Below, one piece after another: positions 1-10,135 of a stretch of 48,353 nt of DNA. The notes beneath the pieces were generated by a model. That model worked only from the letters and a program-made list of their open reading frames with translations. It was not told where the DNA came from and made no database searches. Position 1 is the first letter of the stretch. Every line of letters begins with the position of its first letter. Both the position numbers and the translations under genes were made by a program. The DNA comes from an uncultured Actinomycetes bacterium (GTDB lineage: Bacteria > Actinomycetota > Acidimicrobiia > Acidimicrobiales > Ilumatobacteraceae). The stretch spans positions 1 through 48,353 of the forward strand of contig CALGTP010000433.1 of NCBI GenBank assembly GCA_937902105.1, given 5' to 3'.

Positions 1-107
1 GTGGCCAAAATGCCAGCCTTTGGTTCTCCAAGAATTCGTCCGAAAAGAAAAATCAAAACAAAACCAAGAAGCGGAAGCGCCGGTATCAACCAAATTAGAT
101 CAAGCAT
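1..107 (-). CDS. nuoL: NADH-quinone oxidoreductase subunit L, N-terminal fragment
   Basis: Partial gene cut by the window edge; only about 35 codons are present. The reading frame opens at an ATG (107-105), 10 bases after the nuoK stop. It encodes a hydrophobic start, MLDLIWLIPALPLLGF, typical of the first helix of NuoL/ND5, the large antiporter-like proton-pumping subunit of complex I. Identity rests on this N-terminal sequence and on its place after nuoK, which is the standard nuo order. The rest of the gene, and presumably nuoM and nuoN, lies outside the window. Confidence 0.8.
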   Translation of the reverse strand, partial: MLDLIWLIPALPLLGFVLIFLFGRILGEPKAGILA

Positions 108-117
108 CGTCTGCCCC

Positions 118-447
118 TTAACCCTTCAACGCCGAAATATCATCGACGTTGGCGCCTGGGCGCTTACGCATGATGGAAACAATGATGCCAAGTCCCACAA
201 CGACTTCAGCGGCAGCCACAACCATCACAAAAAAGACTGTTGTTTGACCACCGATGTCACCCATGCGCCTGGCGAAAGCCACAAAAGACAAGTTGACAGC
301 GTTCAGCATCAATTCAATGCACATGAACATCACTAACGGATTGCGGCGAACTAAAACTCCGACGGTGCCGATACCAAAAAGTACTGCCGACAACACTAAA
401 TACCATGTCGTCGTCGGGGTCGCAGCAGACATGAGAGCCGACATCAT
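118..447 (-). CDS. nuoK: NADH-quinone oxidoreductase subunit K
   Basis: Small membrane subunit of complex I (ND4L family), 109 residues with three hydrophobic helices, as usual for NuoK. The second helix carries the conserved Glu in [15 protein letters not shown], and the third carries [11 protein letters not shown], whose Glu is also a known conserved proton-path residue. The start overlaps the end of nuoJ by 4 bases, implying coupled translation. The first of two nearby ATG codons was chosen because it lies in the overlap; a start a few codons later is possible. Confidence 0.95.
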   Translation of the reverse strand: MMSALMSAATPTTTWYLVLSAVLFGIGTVGVLVRRNPLVMFMCIELMLNAVNLSFVAFARRMGDIGGQTTVFFVMVVAAAEVVVGLGIIVSIMRKRPGANVDDISALKG

Positions 448-986
448 GAGGCTTCCTTCACGACAGGCTTCACCCGACGAGTCAGCAGCACAGTGCCCAC
501 AACGGCGACAACTAAGAGAATAGATGTGACTTCAAAGGCAACGACATAATCCCCAAACAAACTGCGTGACAATTGACGAATATTCGAATCGGGATCAGCC
601 ATGTCTGGGGTGACGAGTCCGGAGCCACGACTTGACACGACGTCACGTGATGCGACAACAGCAGCCGTCACTAGGCCGATGACCCCAAGTCCAACGATGA
701 CTGCAAGTGGACGTTGCACCTTGAAAGGCTCTGTCTTAATGTCTTCGGTGCGATCAACGCCAAGAAGCATGATCACGAACAAGAACAACACCACAATTGC
801 GCCGGCGTACACAATGACCTGAACTGCTGCCAAGAAATGTGCTTCTTGGGCAACAAACATCACAGCCACGCCGAACAATGTGAGAATCAAACTGAGGGCC
901 GCATGCACGGGGTGACTACGAACAACGACACCAATAGCACCAGCCAAAATCATGGCAGCAGCGACGACAAAGACAAAAAGTTCCAT
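444..986 (-). CDS. nuoJ: NADH-quinone oxidoreductase subunit J
   Basis: Membrane subunit of complex I (ND6 family), 180 residues with about five hydrophobic helices. The motif region [22 protein letters not shown] is the diagnostic third helix of NuoJ/ND6. The start codon shares a base with the nuoI stop and the end overlaps nuoK, so it sits inside the tightly packed nuo train. The cytoplasmic C-terminal tail is basic ([11 protein letters not shown]). No anomaly seen. Confidence 0.95.
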   Translation of the reverse strand: MELFVFVVAAAMILAGAIGVVVRSHPVHAALSLILTLFGVAVMFVAQEAHFLAAVQVIVYAGAIVVLFLFVIMLLGVDRTEDIKTEPFKVQRPLAVIVGLGVIGLVTAAVVASRDVVSSRGSGLVTPDMADPDSNIRQLSRSLFGDYVVAFEVTSILLVVAVVGTVLLTRRVKPVVKEAS

Positions 987-1630
987 CAGTGTCCTGCTCC
1001 ATCACTTTCATCTTGAGCAGGCTCAGGGGCACGAACGCCATAGCCGAGTTCGCCGCTCCAACCGACAACACCTTCAAATGACGCATCGCCAGAAGAGGCT
1101 GTTGCTCGCAACCAACCAGAGGTCAAAATATCTTCACCTTCACGCCAGTCTTCCCACGGCAACTGCTGTGGCTTGCCATCATCACCGACGACTAGTTCGG
1201 CTTTTGTATAGATCGCGTCCTGGCGATTAGTAAATGAGAACTCAAACAACTTCGACTCCGTAATCGCCTCCGTTGGACAGGCTTCAACGCAGAGATCGCA
1301 GTGAATGCAACGCAAATAGTTGATCTCGTAGACAAAGCCAAAACGCTCACCAGGTGAGGTCGGATTTTCTGGATCATTATCGGCACCACGCACATAGATG
1401 CACTTGGCTGGGCACACACCCGCGCACAATTCGCAACCAATGCATTTCTCCATACCGTCTTCGTAACGGTTCAGAACATGACGGCCATGCAAGCGTTCAG
1501 GCTTAGGAGCTTTTTCATCCCGTTGCGGCTTGCCCTTTTTATTCTCGCGACCACCTGAATATTCAAGGGTGACTTTATTGCGCCGACCAACCTGGGCCAG
1601 CGTGACTAGGAATCCTCCGAGGTAACCCAT
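986..1630 (-). CDS. nuoI: NADH-quinone oxidoreductase subunit I (2x[4Fe-4S])
   Basis: Peripheral-arm subunit of complex I carrying clusters N6a and N6b, which pass electrons towards NuoB. Two classical motifs are visible: [12 protein letters not shown] near residue 63 and [12 protein letters not shown] near residue 107. At 214 residues it is longer than many bacterial NuoI proteins (about 160-180). The extra length is a C-terminal acidic tail after the second cluster domain. It overlaps nuoJ by one base and starts directly at the nuoH stop. Confidence 0.95.
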   Translation of the reverse strand: MGYLGGFLVTLAQVGRRNKVTLEYSGGRENKKGKPQRDEKAPKPERLHGRHVLNRYEDGMEKCIGCELCAGVCPAKCIYVRGADNDPENPTSPGERFGFVYEINYLRCIHCDLCVEACPTEAITESKLFEFSFTNRQDAIYTKAELVVGDDGKPQQLPWEDWREGEDILTSGWLRATASSGDASFEGVVGWSGELGYGVRAPEPAQDESDGAGH

Positions 1631-2850
1631 CAGAACATCGCTCCTTCACGTTCGCGGTTGGCTTTACTGACACGATTTGCTAGCGACAAAATTCCCACGC
1701 AAAGCAATAGCACAACAATGCAAGCAGCAATCACGATGCCACGATTCCAATCTTCATCCCGAGCAAGACGCAGAACGGCCATCAACATGAACCATCCCAG
1801 CGAAGCGGGAATCAAGATCTTCCAACCGAGATTCATCAACTGGTCATAACGGAAGCGAGGCAATGTGGCACGCATCCATACGTAGATATACAAGAAGACC
1901 ACGATCTTGGCAATGAGCCACAGGGTGCCTTCCCATGCACCTGGAATGCCAGGGATATCGAAGAGTCCTTGTGGCCCACCAAAGAACAGCGTGACAATGA
2001 TTCCGCTCATGGTAATGGTGTTCATAAATTCAGCCAAGAAAAATAAGCCGAAGCGAATGCCGGAATACTCGGTGTTGAAACCACCCACGAGTTCTTGCTC
2101 GGCCTCAACTAAGTCGAAGGGTGGACGGTTCATCTCGGCAGTGGCAGCGATCATGAAGATCACGAATGGAATGACACCCGTTGAGATGACGTGCCAATTC
2201 ACGAAGTTTCCTTGGTTACCAACGATTCCACTAGTTGACAATGTGCCAGCCAACAAGATCACGGTAGCCACGCTCAGACCAAGAGCAGCTTCATAAGAGA
2301 CCATCTGCGCTGAAGCTCGAACTGATCCCAACAGCGGATACTTTGAGCCACTTGACCAGCCCGCCAACATGATGCCGTAGACCGCAATTGATGAAAGCGC
2401 CAACAACAGCAAAATGCCTACGGGAGGATCGGCTAACTGCACTCGAGTCGTGTGACCAAACCAAGTCACGAGTCCATCTTTACCGTTTGAGAAATCTCCA
2501 CCGAGGGGAATGATTGACCACACCAAAAAGGCGGGAACGAATGCCAAGAAGGGAGCCAATCTGAAAACAAAACGGTCGGCACGTTCAGGAAGTAAATCTT
2601 CTTTGAAGAACAACTTTGTGCCATCGGCGAGTGTTTGTAAAAGGCCCCAGGGACCAGCCTTATTGGGCCCAATGCGGTTATTCATACCAGCGATTGCTTT
2701 TCGTTCAAACCACACCATCAACATCGTGGCTACTAGTCCAACACCGAAGACGACGACGACCTTCATCAAAATAATCAGCAAGGGCGCCCACATCAGATTG
2801 CCGATAGAAATTGGATCAAGTCCAAGGAGCGATGCGCTGCCGACCATCAC
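1630..2850 (-). CDS. nuoH: NADH-quinone oxidoreductase subunit H
   Basis: Membrane subunit of complex I (ND1 family) that forms much of the quinone chamber. The 406-residue protein has eight or more hydrophobic helices. Diagnostic segments are [18 protein letters not shown] (first cytoplasmic loop), [20 protein letters not shown] (the acidic quinone-site loop) and the C-terminal [15 protein letters not shown]. Two adjacent ATG codons occur at the start; the first overlaps the nuoG stop by 4 bases. A C-terminal basic extension follows the last helix. Confidence 0.96.
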   Translation of the reverse strand: MMVGSASLLGLDPISIGNLMWAPLLIILMKVVVVFGVGLVATMLMVWFERKAIAGMNNRIGPNKAGPWGLLQTLADGTKLFFKEDLLPERADRFVFRLAPFLAFVPAFLVWSIIPLGGDFSNGKDGLVTWFGHTTRVQLADPPVGILLLLALSSIAVYGIMLAGWSSGSKYPLLGSVRASAQMVSYEAALGLSVATVILLAGTLSTSGIVGNQGNFVNWHVISTGVIPFVIFMIAATAEMNRPPFDLVEAEQELVGGFNTEYSGIRFGLFFLAEFMNTITMSGIIVTLFFGGPQGLFDIPGIPGAWEGTLWLIAKIVVFLYIYVWMRATLPRFRYDQLMNLGWKILIPASLGWFMLMAVLRLARDEDWNRGIVIAACIVVLLLCVGILSLANRVSKANREREGAMF

Positions 2851-5216
2851 AGAGTCTCCACTTTGACATCGTTGACTAAACGTGACGAATCAATCAGTTC
2901 ACCGATATTCGCGCCAGTCAGAGCCCATGCTGCCCACACTGTGCCACGTACTACCGAGTCGTCCATCACAACTGGCATAACGATTGAGGTGCGGTGGTTT
3001 GAGATTTTGATCGATGTTCCTTCGTCAACTCCAAGACTGCTGAAATCAAGCGGGTGCATATGTAATGCAGAACTTGGGGCAAGTCCCACCAAGGACGGAG
3101 ACTGGGCGACGTTCGTGCCGTTGTCGTACAACTTACGACTGACGACTAATCGATATCCAAAACCTGAGTGAACTGGAACTTCTGTAGCGGTCGCACTGTG
3201 TGCATGGGCCATCGAGCGACGGAGCAACACGCCATCAGGATTCACGGCTAATGCGGCACGCGAAACATCGGCGAAACTCTCCACATTGCGTGCTAGATGG
3301 GAATGAATTTCTTGCACCGATCCCAAGCCCAAATCATGGCCCAACAACTCGCCAAGTTCTACAGCAATCATCCAATCAGGACGTGCTGTGCCGCGTGCGT
3401 TGACCTTGCGGTTGAGTTGTGTGACGCGACCTTCAAGGTTGGTCGTGGTGCCATCCTTCTCACCAAAAGCGGCAGCAGGTAGAACGACCTCGCAGCGTTG
3501 CAAAGAAGGTGACATCGTGGTGTCGACAGCGATAATTTTCGGGACCGCTGCTAGGGCTTGACGCACAAGATGTAAATCGGGAACATCATTCATCGGATCC
3601 GCACCAACGAGGACCAAACAATTGATCTCGCCGGCGATAGCCGATTGCAGAATTGAGTTTGTTGACCCCATGACTAATCCAGTTTCAACGGCACCACGGA
3701 TATTGCCACGACGTACGACTGGCAGGACCGTGGCCTGTGGTGCGATGGCCAACACTGCATCAAGGGCAGCCATCGTGAATGAATCGTCTTCAGCCAAGTT
3801 CGCCCGACCAACAACGACGACAACTGAGCCCTGAGCGATCTGAGTTGCCACCGCAGGATCAGTCAGCGTCTGCTGGATCACTGACACCTGGCGACCTGGC
3901 TCGTAACTGGCCGACTTCCAGGCATAGCGCGTGAGTCCTGTTTGCTTGGGCACGAACTCAATGAGTTTGCTGCGCTTCTTCTCTGACGCATCACGCAAGC
4001 GCAAATACAAAATTGGTAGTTCTTCTTTGAGGTCGGGAGACAGTAATAACACTGTCGTGGCATTGGCAGCCTCATCGATAGTTGCTTGCGCGTAGCCAAA
4101 GAGCGAGGTCGGTAGACCGTCATCAAGTTGAGCATCAACATTGCTGATACCTAAGGACTGTGCCAAAAGTGCCCACGCATAAGCATCTTCGTTGGTTCCA
4201 CGAGCGCCACCGAGAATCGCCACACTCTGTGGACCCCCATCTTTGATCGCTTGGGCGATCAAACTGGCTGCGCTAGACAAAGCCACGCTCCACGAAGTAG
4301 CAACAAGATCTCCATCGGACCGCACCATTGGATTTTCAATGCGTTGGTCACTCTTTGCGGCCTCGAAGTTGAAACGACCCTTGTCGCAGAGCCACCCATG
4401 ATTCACGGGATCGCTGTCCACACCTTGATAGCGCAACATTTCATCGCGACTCGATTCGAGTGTGATGCGACAACCAACGGAACAGGTCGTGCAAGTGCTT
4501 TCGATCTTTTCGAGGTCCCAGGGACGCGCCTTAAAGCGATACGGCTGAGCAGTTAGGGCCCCAACTGGACAAATCTGAACTGTGTTGCCAGAGAAATACG
4601 AACTAAATGGCTCGTCTGGGAATGTCTGAATTTGCGTGTTATTCCCACGCGAGGTGAATTGGATTAATGCGTCGCCAGCGACTTCGTCGGCGAAACGAGT
4701 GCAGCGATCGCACAAGATGCAACGCTCGCGATCCAGCAACACTAAATCGCTAATCGGAATTGGCTTTTCATAATGTCGCTTCTCTTCAATGAAACGACTT
4801 TCCCCTGGACCATGGCTAAAGGCCTGATCTTGTAAGGGGCATTCGCCACCCTTGTCACACACCGGACAGTCGAGCGGATGATTGGCGAGGAGTAACTCAA
4901 CGATGCCCTCTTGGGCACGTTTCACTTGATCAGTTTCGGTGCGAACAATCTGGCCTTCGCCTACCGAAGTCATACAACTGACAACCATCATCGGTCCGCG
5001 CGGGCCTTCAACTTCAACGAGACATTGGCGGCACATGCCAACAGAACTCATCCGTGGGTGATAACAGAAACGTGGAATGTAATCCCCACTGCGATCGGCT
5101 GCAGCAATAATCAATTCACCTTTACGCGCCGCTACCGACTTGCCGTTGATCGACATCGTGATCGCATTGGGATCGAGAGGTATTTCCACCTCAATATTCG
5201 GTTCAGTGGTGGTCAT
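2847..5216 (-). CDS. nuoG: NADH-quinone oxidoreductase subunit G
   Basis: Large iron-sulfur subunit of the complex I NADH module, 789 residues. The N-terminal [2Fe-2S] domain shows CYHPRMSSVGMCRQCLVEV. The His/Cys-ligated cluster segment is CPVCDKGGECPLQDQAFSH. One [4Fe-4S] set is RCILCDRCTRF, and the molybdopterin-type domain opens with CTTCSVGCRI (the N7-like site). The remaining 500 residues are a degenerate molybdopterin oxidoreductase fold. It overlaps nuoF and nuoH by 4 bases each. Confidence 0.96.
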   Translation of the reverse strand: MTTTEPNIEVEIPLDPNAITMSINGKSVAARKGELIIAAADRSGDYIPRFCYHPRMSSVGMCRQCLVEVEGPRGPMMVVSCMTSVGEGQIVRTETDQVKRAQEGIVELLLANHPLDCPVCDKGGECPLQDQAFSHGPGESRFIEEKRHYEKPIPISDLVLLDRERCILCDRCTRFADEVAGDALIQFTSRGNNTQIQTFPDEPFSSYFSGNTVQICPVGALTAQPYRFKARPWDLEKIESTCTTCSVGCRITLESSRDEMLRYQGVDSDPVNHGWLCDKGRFNFEAAKSDQRIENPMVRSDGDLVATSWSVALSSAASLIAQAIKDGGPQSVAILGGARGTNEDAYAWALLAQSLGISNVDAQLDDGLPTSLFGYAQATIDEAANATTVLLLSPDLKEELPILYLRLRDASEKKRSKLIEFVPKQTGLTRYAWKSASYEPGRQVSVIQQTLTDPAVATQIAQGSVVVVVGRANLAEDDSFTMAALDAVLAIAPQATVLPVVRRGNIRGAVETGLVMGSTNSILQSAIAGEINCLVLVGADPMNDVPDLHLVRQALAAVPKIIAVDTTMSPSLQRCEVVLPAAAFGEKDGTTTNLEGRVTQLNRKVNARGTARPDWMIAVELGELLGHDLGLGSVQEIHSHLARNVESFADVSRAALAVNPDGVLLRRSMAHAHSATATEVPVHSGFGYRLVVSRKLYDNGTNVAQSPSLVGLAPSSALHMHPLDFSSLGVDEGTSIKISNHRTSIVMPVVMDDSVVRGTVWAAWALTGANIGELIDSSRLVNDVKVETL

Positions 5217-6613
5217 AACGCAGCTCCCACAGCAGTCACAGGAATGGTATGTCGTTTGACAATTCTCGCTTCAAACTCTTCGCGAAACAGCACGAGGGCC
5301 GAGTTCACGGGCGCGTATGCCGACGGTCCAACGAAACAAATGGTGTTCATCTTGTATGGGAAAGGAACCGCCGCTAGCCCCAACTTCTCATTGGATGCGT
5401 GGGGGAAATCTCCCGGGCAAATAGAAGTGCCAACTTCGATCAACTGCTCAAGATCGGCGGCCGTTCCTTTGCCATCAACGACGCGACTCAAAATGCGCTC
5501 AAGCCAAGTTCCACCCTCACGACACGGCGTGCACTTGCCGCAAGATTCGTGAGCGTAAAAACGGGTAAGTGTCAAAGCAGCAGCTGGAATGTCAGTGGTC
5601 TCATCCATCACCATGATCGCTCCTGAACCGAGCATTGAACCTGCTGCGCCGACCTGGCTGCCCTCAAACGGAAGGTCTAATTGATCGGGTGTGAACCAAG
5701 GTGCCGAGCCACCGCCAGGAACGAAGGCCTTGAGTTCATTGTCGTTGCGAATGCCACCGCAGAATTCGTCTTTGTACAACAAATCCCGAAATGTAGTCAC
5801 ACCATTGACGATTTCATAAACACCCGGTCGCTTGACATGACCACTCACAGCAACCATGCGAGTACCGGGTGATGTCTTAGTTCCAATCGCTGTGTAGGCC
5901 TCAGCACCATTGCACATCAACCACGGCAAGTTCGCCAAGGTTTCAACATTGTTGACGATCGTTGGTTGACCATACAGACCATTTGCTGCTGGGAAGAAAG
6001 GAGGCTTCAATCGTGGCATGCCACGGTTGCCTTCAAGACTTTCAATCAGTGCAGTTTCTTCACCAACAACATAAGCACCTGCGCCCCAATGAAGAACGAT
6101 GTCAACAGAAAAGTGTGTGCCCAAAATATTTTTACCGATATAGCCCGCTGCATAAGCATCATTCAGCGCAACTGCGACTCGCTCTTGCGCTAAAGCCATC
6201 TCGCCGCGGATATACAAGAAACACTGTGATAAACCTGCCGCGTAACACGCAATCAGGCAGCCTTCAATCAATTGATGTGGATCGCGCTCCATCAGCAGAC
6301 GATCTTTGTAAGTTCCTGGTTCACTCTCGTCGCCATTGACAACGAGATAACGCGGATAGACACCTTGCGGAGTGAGACCCCATTTTGTTCCAGCAGGGAA
6401 ACCTGCGCCACCGCGCCCGAGCACCGTAGCGGTTCGTACTTCGTCGTGCACTTCATTGGCTGGGCGACTGAGAGCAGCGCGCAGACCTTGATAACCATCA
6501 GTCGCCAAGTAACGCGTCAGCGTGTATGAATCTTCGTATTCAAATCGTGAGGTCACAATTTTTGGGCGATCTCCGACGATGAAGCCAGGAGCGTGTGCGT
6601 AGGTACCGGTCAT
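5213..6613 (-). CDS. nuoF: NADH-quinone oxidoreductase subunit F
   Basis: NADH- and FMN-binding subunit of complex I, about 466 residues from the chosen start. The FMN/NADH glycine-rich motif GRGGAGFPAGTKW is near residue 66, and the N3 [4Fe-4S] ligands are in ESCGKCTPCREGGTW with a later Cys in TSICPGDFPHA. The frame is open upstream to 6637, but the ATG at 6613 overlaps the nuoE stop by 4 bases and starts the protein MTGTYAHAP, matching the coupling pattern of the operon. It takes electrons from NADH and passes them to NuoG. Confidence 0.95.
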   Translation of the reverse strand: MTGTYAHAPGFIVGDRPKIVTSRFEYEDSYTLTRYLATDGYQGLRAALSRPANEVHDEVRTATVLGRGGAGFPAGTKWGLTPQGVYPRYLVVNGDESEPGTYKDRLLMERDPHQLIEGCLIACYAAGLSQCFLYIRGEMALAQERVAVALNDAYAAGYIGKNILGTHFSVDIVLHWGAGAYVVGEETALIESLEGNRGMPRLKPPFFPAANGLYGQPTIVNNVETLANLPWLMCNGAEAYTAIGTKTSPGTRMVAVSGHVKRPGVYEIVNGVTTFRDLLYKDEFCGGIRNDNELKAFVPGGGSAPWFTPDQLDLPFEGSQVGAAGSMLGSGAIMVMDETTDIPAAALTLTRFYAHESCGKCTPCREGGTWLERILSRVVDGKGTAADLEQLIEVGTSICPGDFPHASNEKLGLAAVPFPYKMNTICFVGPSAYAPVNSALVLFREEFEARIVKRHTIPVTAVGAAL

Positions 6614-7224
6614 AGCGCAGCCTTTCCATCCAACCAAATAGGGGCTTCGGTCACTGACTCTGGGGGTACCGCTCCGACACCACGGTCGCGCGGAATGTGC
6701 TGCGCCACTCGAGCCACTGTGCCGTGTGCAGGGATCTCATCAACGAGACGACCAGCGGACAAATCATCAATCAGTGAATCAAAATCGGCTGCCGTCACTC
6801 GGAAGCGGTAACGATAATTCACTTGCAGGCAGGGTGCCTCGGTGCAAGCCGCCTGACATTCTGCGTGCTCAAGAGTGAACATGCCATCATCAGTCGTGCC
6901 ACCCATCTTGACGCCCAATTTATGTTCGGCATGATGCATCAGTTCCTCTGATCCCATCAGCGCACAAGACAAGGTTCCGCAGATATTGACCAAATATTTT
7001 CCAACTGGTTCAAACTTAAACATCTCGTAGAACGACGCCGTGCCGTACACCTCAGCTGACGTTGAACCCACGAGTTCACCGATGTGCACCATCGCATCAT
7101 TGGTGATGTAGCCATCGTGTTGCTGGGCCAAGTGCAATAAGGGGATCATCGCCGAACGCGGACGCGGATAGCGACCAATGATCTCCTTGGCAAGACGTAT
7201 GTTGCCTTCAGATAGACGCGACAT
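6610..7224 (-). CDS. nuoE: NADH-quinone oxidoreductase subunit E
   Basis: 24-kDa [2Fe-2S] (cluster N1a) subunit of complex I, 204 residues. The ligands are seen in CGTLSCALMG and in HAECQAACTEAPCLQVN, spaced as in the thioredoxin-like NuoE fold. The N-terminal helical domain (residues 1-70) is typical. A C-terminal extension of about 35 residues follows the cluster domain and ends just before nuoF. The start codon overlaps the nuoD stop by one base (TGATG type). Confidence 0.95.
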   Translation of the reverse strand: MSRLSEGNIRLAKEIIGRYPRPRSAMIPLLHLAQQHDGYITNDAMVHIGELVGSTSAEVYGTASFYEMFKFEPVGKYLVNICGTLSCALMGSEELMHHAEHKLGVKMGGTTDDGMFTLEHAECQAACTEAPCLQVNYRYRFRVTAADFDSLIDDLSAGRLVDEIPAHGTVARVAQHIPRDRGVGAVPPESVTEAPIWLDGKAAL

Positions 7225-8558
7225 CAGCGATCAACCTCTCCTAGAACTGGATCAATGGAGGAAATCACTGCAACTGCATCGGCCACTAGACCACCACGCA
7301 TCATGTGTGGCAAAGCCTGGATATTGACAAAACTGGGGGCCCTCATATGAATGCGGTATGGCTTGGGACCGCCATCGCTGACGATGTAACAGCCGATTTC
7401 TCCGCGTGGACTTTCAATCGCCACATAAACCTCACCCTCAGGAACCTTGAATCCCTCAGTGAAAATCTTGAAGTGGTGAATCAGCGCTTCCATCGATTCG
7501 TTAATGCGTGCTCGCGGCGGCGGGGTCACTTTCTTATTCTGAATGCGGTAGTCACCCTGAGGCATATTGTCAAGAATCTGATACACGATGCGCATCGATT
7601 CTCGAATTTCATTGATGCGAATTGCATAACGATCAAAGGCGTCGCCATAGGAACCGACGATGACATCAAACTCCATTTTCTCGTAATGCAAATACGGCTG
7701 ATCCCGTCGCAGGTCCCAAGCCACACCTGTTGAGCGCAAAATCGGACCACTCGTTCCGAGGGCCAATGCTTCATCGGCAGTGATCACACCAACACCTTGC
7801 AAACGCTCACGCCAAATGGGTTGATCAGTCATCAAGATGTCATATTCGGCAAGACGACCTGGCAACATCTCAAGAATTTCAAGAACATCGCTGCGCCAAC
7901 CTGCTGGAAGGTCAGCCGCCACACCTCCAGGACGAATGAAGTTGTGATTCATACGCAAGCCAGTCACCTTTTGAAAGAAGCGCAAAACCTCTTCGCGTTC
8001 ACGCCAGCCGTACAACATCATCGACACCGCGCCAAGATCCATACCGTTCGTAGCCAAGAACAACAAGTGGCTACTCATGCGATTGAGTTCTGAAAGGAGC
8101 ATTCGCATCCATACGGCACGCTCAGGAATATCGTTTTCAATGCCGAGCAATTTTTCAACAGCCATTGAGAAAACAAGTTCATTATTTAACGGACTCAAAT
8201 AATCCATGCGCGTGACATTGGTGCCACCTTGCATGTATGTCAGTTCTTCACCAGTTTTTTCCATCCCGGTGTGCAAGTAGCCAATGATCGGCTTGCAACG
8301 CAGAACAGTTTCACCCTGCAACTCCAACATCAAACGCAATACTCCGTGAGTACTGGGGTGCTGAGGCCCCATGTTAATGATCATCGTTTGATCTTCGTCA
8401 GAATCGCCCGACGATTGCCCAAGATTGGCAACTTCGGCTTCACTCATGCGTAAGACCGAACCAACTTCACGCAAAATTTCCTTAGCGCTGATTTCGCTGC
8501 GGGCACGCATTTCCTGCGCCCCTTCGTTGGTCTTAAAAATATTTTGACCAGACGTCAT
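7224..8558 (-). CDS. nuoD: NADH-quinone oxidoreductase subunit D
   Basis: 49-kDa subunit of complex I, homologous to the hydrogenase large subunit and lining the quinone site. The hallmark MGPQHPSTHGVLRLMLEL lies near residue 63 and contains the conserved quinone-site His. The C-terminus ends with the usual IDPVLGEVDR. At 444 residues it carries an N-terminal extension of about 50 residues compared with compact NuoD proteins. It overlaps nuoC by 4 bases and nuoE by one. Confidence 0.96.
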   Translation of the reverse strand: MTSGQNIFKTNEGAQEMRARSEISAKEILREVGSVLRMSEAEVANLGQSSGDSDEDQTMIINMGPQHPSTHGVLRLMLELQGETVLRCKPIIGYLHTGMEKTGEELTYMQGGTNVTRMDYLSPLNNELVFSMAVEKLLGIENDIPERAVWMRMLLSELNRMSSHLLFLATNGMDLGAVSMMLYGWREREEVLRFFQKVTGLRMNHNFIRPGGVAADLPAGWRSDVLEILEMLPGRLAEYDILMTDQPIWRERLQGVGVITADEALALGTSGPILRSTGVAWDLRRDQPYLHYEKMEFDVIVGSYGDAFDRYAIRINEIRESMRIVYQILDNMPQGDYRIQNKKVTPPPRARINESMEALIHHFKIFTEGFKVPEGEVYVAIESPRGEIGCYIVSDGGPKPYRIHMRAPSFVNIQALPHMMRGGLVADAVAVISSIDPVLGEVDR

Positions 8559-9055
8559 GAGTGCGACCCCTTGAACTGAACGGGGATGCGACCAATTTCA
8601 TAATCCTTGCGCAGCGGATGACCGTCCCAGTCTTCTGGCATCAAAATACGCGTCAGATCAGGGTGGCCATCAAAGGAAATGCCGAACATATCAAAAACTT
8701 CGCGCTCCATGGCCTCTGTGCCCGGCCAAAGGTCAAACAGTGATGCGATGTTTGTGTCTGATTCAGGCACTTGAACACGAAGACGAATTCGATCACGAGA
8801 AGCGATTGCTGTGAGGTTGACGACGATTTCAAATCGTTCAGCGACTACTCCGTCGGGTAATGAACGTCCGGGATGAGTGAGAAAGTCCACCGCTGTCAGA
8901 TCGCAACACATTGCGTAGCCACTGTCCAATAATTTTTTCAGAAGCGCCACGTACTGTGTGCGCGAAGGATGCACAACCGCTTGCCCGTGCGAGTCAGTGA
9001 GTGGACAACCATGCAACATCGGTTGGGCTTCAGTGGCTCCTTCGTGATCGCTCAT
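8555..9055 (-). CDS. nuoC: NADH-quinone oxidoreductase subunit C
   Basis: 30-kDa subunit of complex I, 166 residues, at the small end for the family. The signature ...[38 protein letters not shown] is split here into its key parts: [20 protein letters not shown] and HPLRKDY. It is a separate gene and not fused to nuoD. The ATG overlaps the nuoB stop by 4 bases and the end overlaps nuoD by 4 bases. Confidence 0.94.
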   Translation of the reverse strand: MSDHEGATEAQPMLHGCPLTDSHGQAVVHPSRTQYVALLKKLLDSGYAMCCDLTAVDFLTHPGRSLPDGVVAERFEIVVNLTAIASRDRIRLRVQVPESDTNIASLFDLWPGTEAMEREVFDMFGISFDGHPDLTRILMPEDWDGHPLRKDYEIGRIPVQFKGSHS

Positions 9056-9651
9056 GACCAGGTCTCTGTGCGGCCAAGTGACAACGAGACTGGTGCAGTT
9101 TGCGCTGGAATCTCGGTGATGTGGATGTTTGCACCCGCTCCACTGCTCGCGCGACGACGCATGATTTCTCCGTCTTCAATCTTTTGATGCAAGGTCTCGA
9201 TTGCATGAATCAAAGTTTCAGGTGTCGGAGGACAACCAGGGGCGTAAACGTCAACGGGAACGATTTGATCGACACCTTGAAGAATTGCGTAGTTATTAAA
9301 CATCCCACCACTTGATGCACACACGCCCATGGAGATCACCCACTTCGGTTCCATCATTTGGTCATAGACCTGACGCAGAACTGGGGCCATCTTCTGGCTC
9401 ACACGACCCGCAACAATGATGATGTCTGCTTGACGTGGCGAGGCGCGGAAAACTTCCATGCCGAAGCGAGCGATGTCATAGTGCGGACCGCCAGTTCCCA
9501 TCATTTCAATAGCGCAACAAGCCAGACCAAAAGTTGCGCCCCAACTTGAACGGCTACGCGACCACTTAACTAAATCTTCGATTTTTCCGGTGATGAAGTT
9601 GTGCTCAATGCCACCGAGTCCATCATCAAGTACGTTGCGCACCAAACCCAT
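9052..9651 (-). CDS. nuoB: NADH-quinone oxidoreductase subunit B
   Basis: PSST subunit of complex I, holding cluster N2, the last electron carrier before the quinone. The vicinal cysteines are in LACCAIEMM, with the other two ligands in [10 protein letters not shown] and [11 protein letters not shown]. The frame is open to 9699, but ATG 9651 was chosen: it gives [14 protein letters not shown], lies just after the nuoA stop, and is preceded by a strong GGGGGA ribosome binding site. The product is 199 residues with a longer C-terminal tail. Confidence 0.95.
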   Translation of the reverse strand: MGLVRNVLDDGLGGIEHNFITGKIEDLVKWSRSRSSWGATFGLACCAIEMMGTGGPHYDIARFGMEVFRASPRQADIIIVAGRVSQKMAPVLRQVYDQMMEPKWVISMGVCASSGGMFNNYAILQGVDQIVPVDVYAPGCPPTPETLIHAIETLHQKIEDGEIMRRRASSGAGANIHITEIPAQTAPVSLSLGRTETWS

Positions 9652-9667
9652 GTCAGTCCCCCAACGC

Positions 9668-10132
9668 TCAAGCTGCCTGATCGTCGCCGAGACGACCATC
9701 TAGTCCGACTCGACGAATTGTCGTTGTCGTCGTGCGGGTCGCCGATACCCCATCAACTAAACGGCGGGCCTTTGCCAACGGACCCCAGTCAAGGGCTCCG
9801 CGGGCTACGACATAAACGAATGCCAAGAAGAAAACAACGCTAAATGCAAACATCTCCCAAAATGCAAAGGCGCCAAGTTCAGCTCGGTTGACGGCATAGG
9901 GATAAATGAAAATAATTTCAATGTCGAACATGATAAATAACATCGCCACGATATAAAAACTGACAGGGAAACGCTCAGGTGGTTCGCGACTGGGAACAAT
10001 GCCACATTCGTAAGGTGCATCTTTCGCCGATGAAGGTCGCCGAGGAGCCAGCAACTTTGAGGCCACAAAACTCAACGCTCCAAAAAGAACGGCAAGAATG
10101 GTGAGCGCTACAACGGGAAGATATTGCCCCAT
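9668..10132 (-). CDS. nuoA: NADH-quinone oxidoreductase subunit A
   Basis: ND3-type membrane subunit of complex I. The diagnostic segment [22 protein letters not shown], containing the conserved loop Cys, lies near residues 39-60 and is followed by [13 protein letters not shown]. At 154 residues it is longer than usual (about 120-130), because of a basic, Thr-rich C-terminal tail. It is the first nuo gene but follows the cytochrome block on the same strand with a gap of only 3 bases, so it does not have an obvious promoter of its own. Confidence 0.95.
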   Translation of the reverse strand: MGQYLPVVALTILAVLFGALSFVASKLLAPRRPSSAKDAPYECGIVPSREPPERFPVSFYIVAMLFIMFDIEIIFIYPYAVNRAELGAFAFWEMFAFSVVFFLAFVYVVARGALDWGPLAKARRLVDGVSATRTTTTTIRRVGLDGRLGDDQAA

Positions 10133-10135
10133 CAG

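Noticed and set aside
4911-5552. 213-codon plus-strand frame opposite nuoG and nuoF
   Set aside because: Antisense to conserved Fe-S motifs of NuoG and NuoF; a shadow of their codon pattern.
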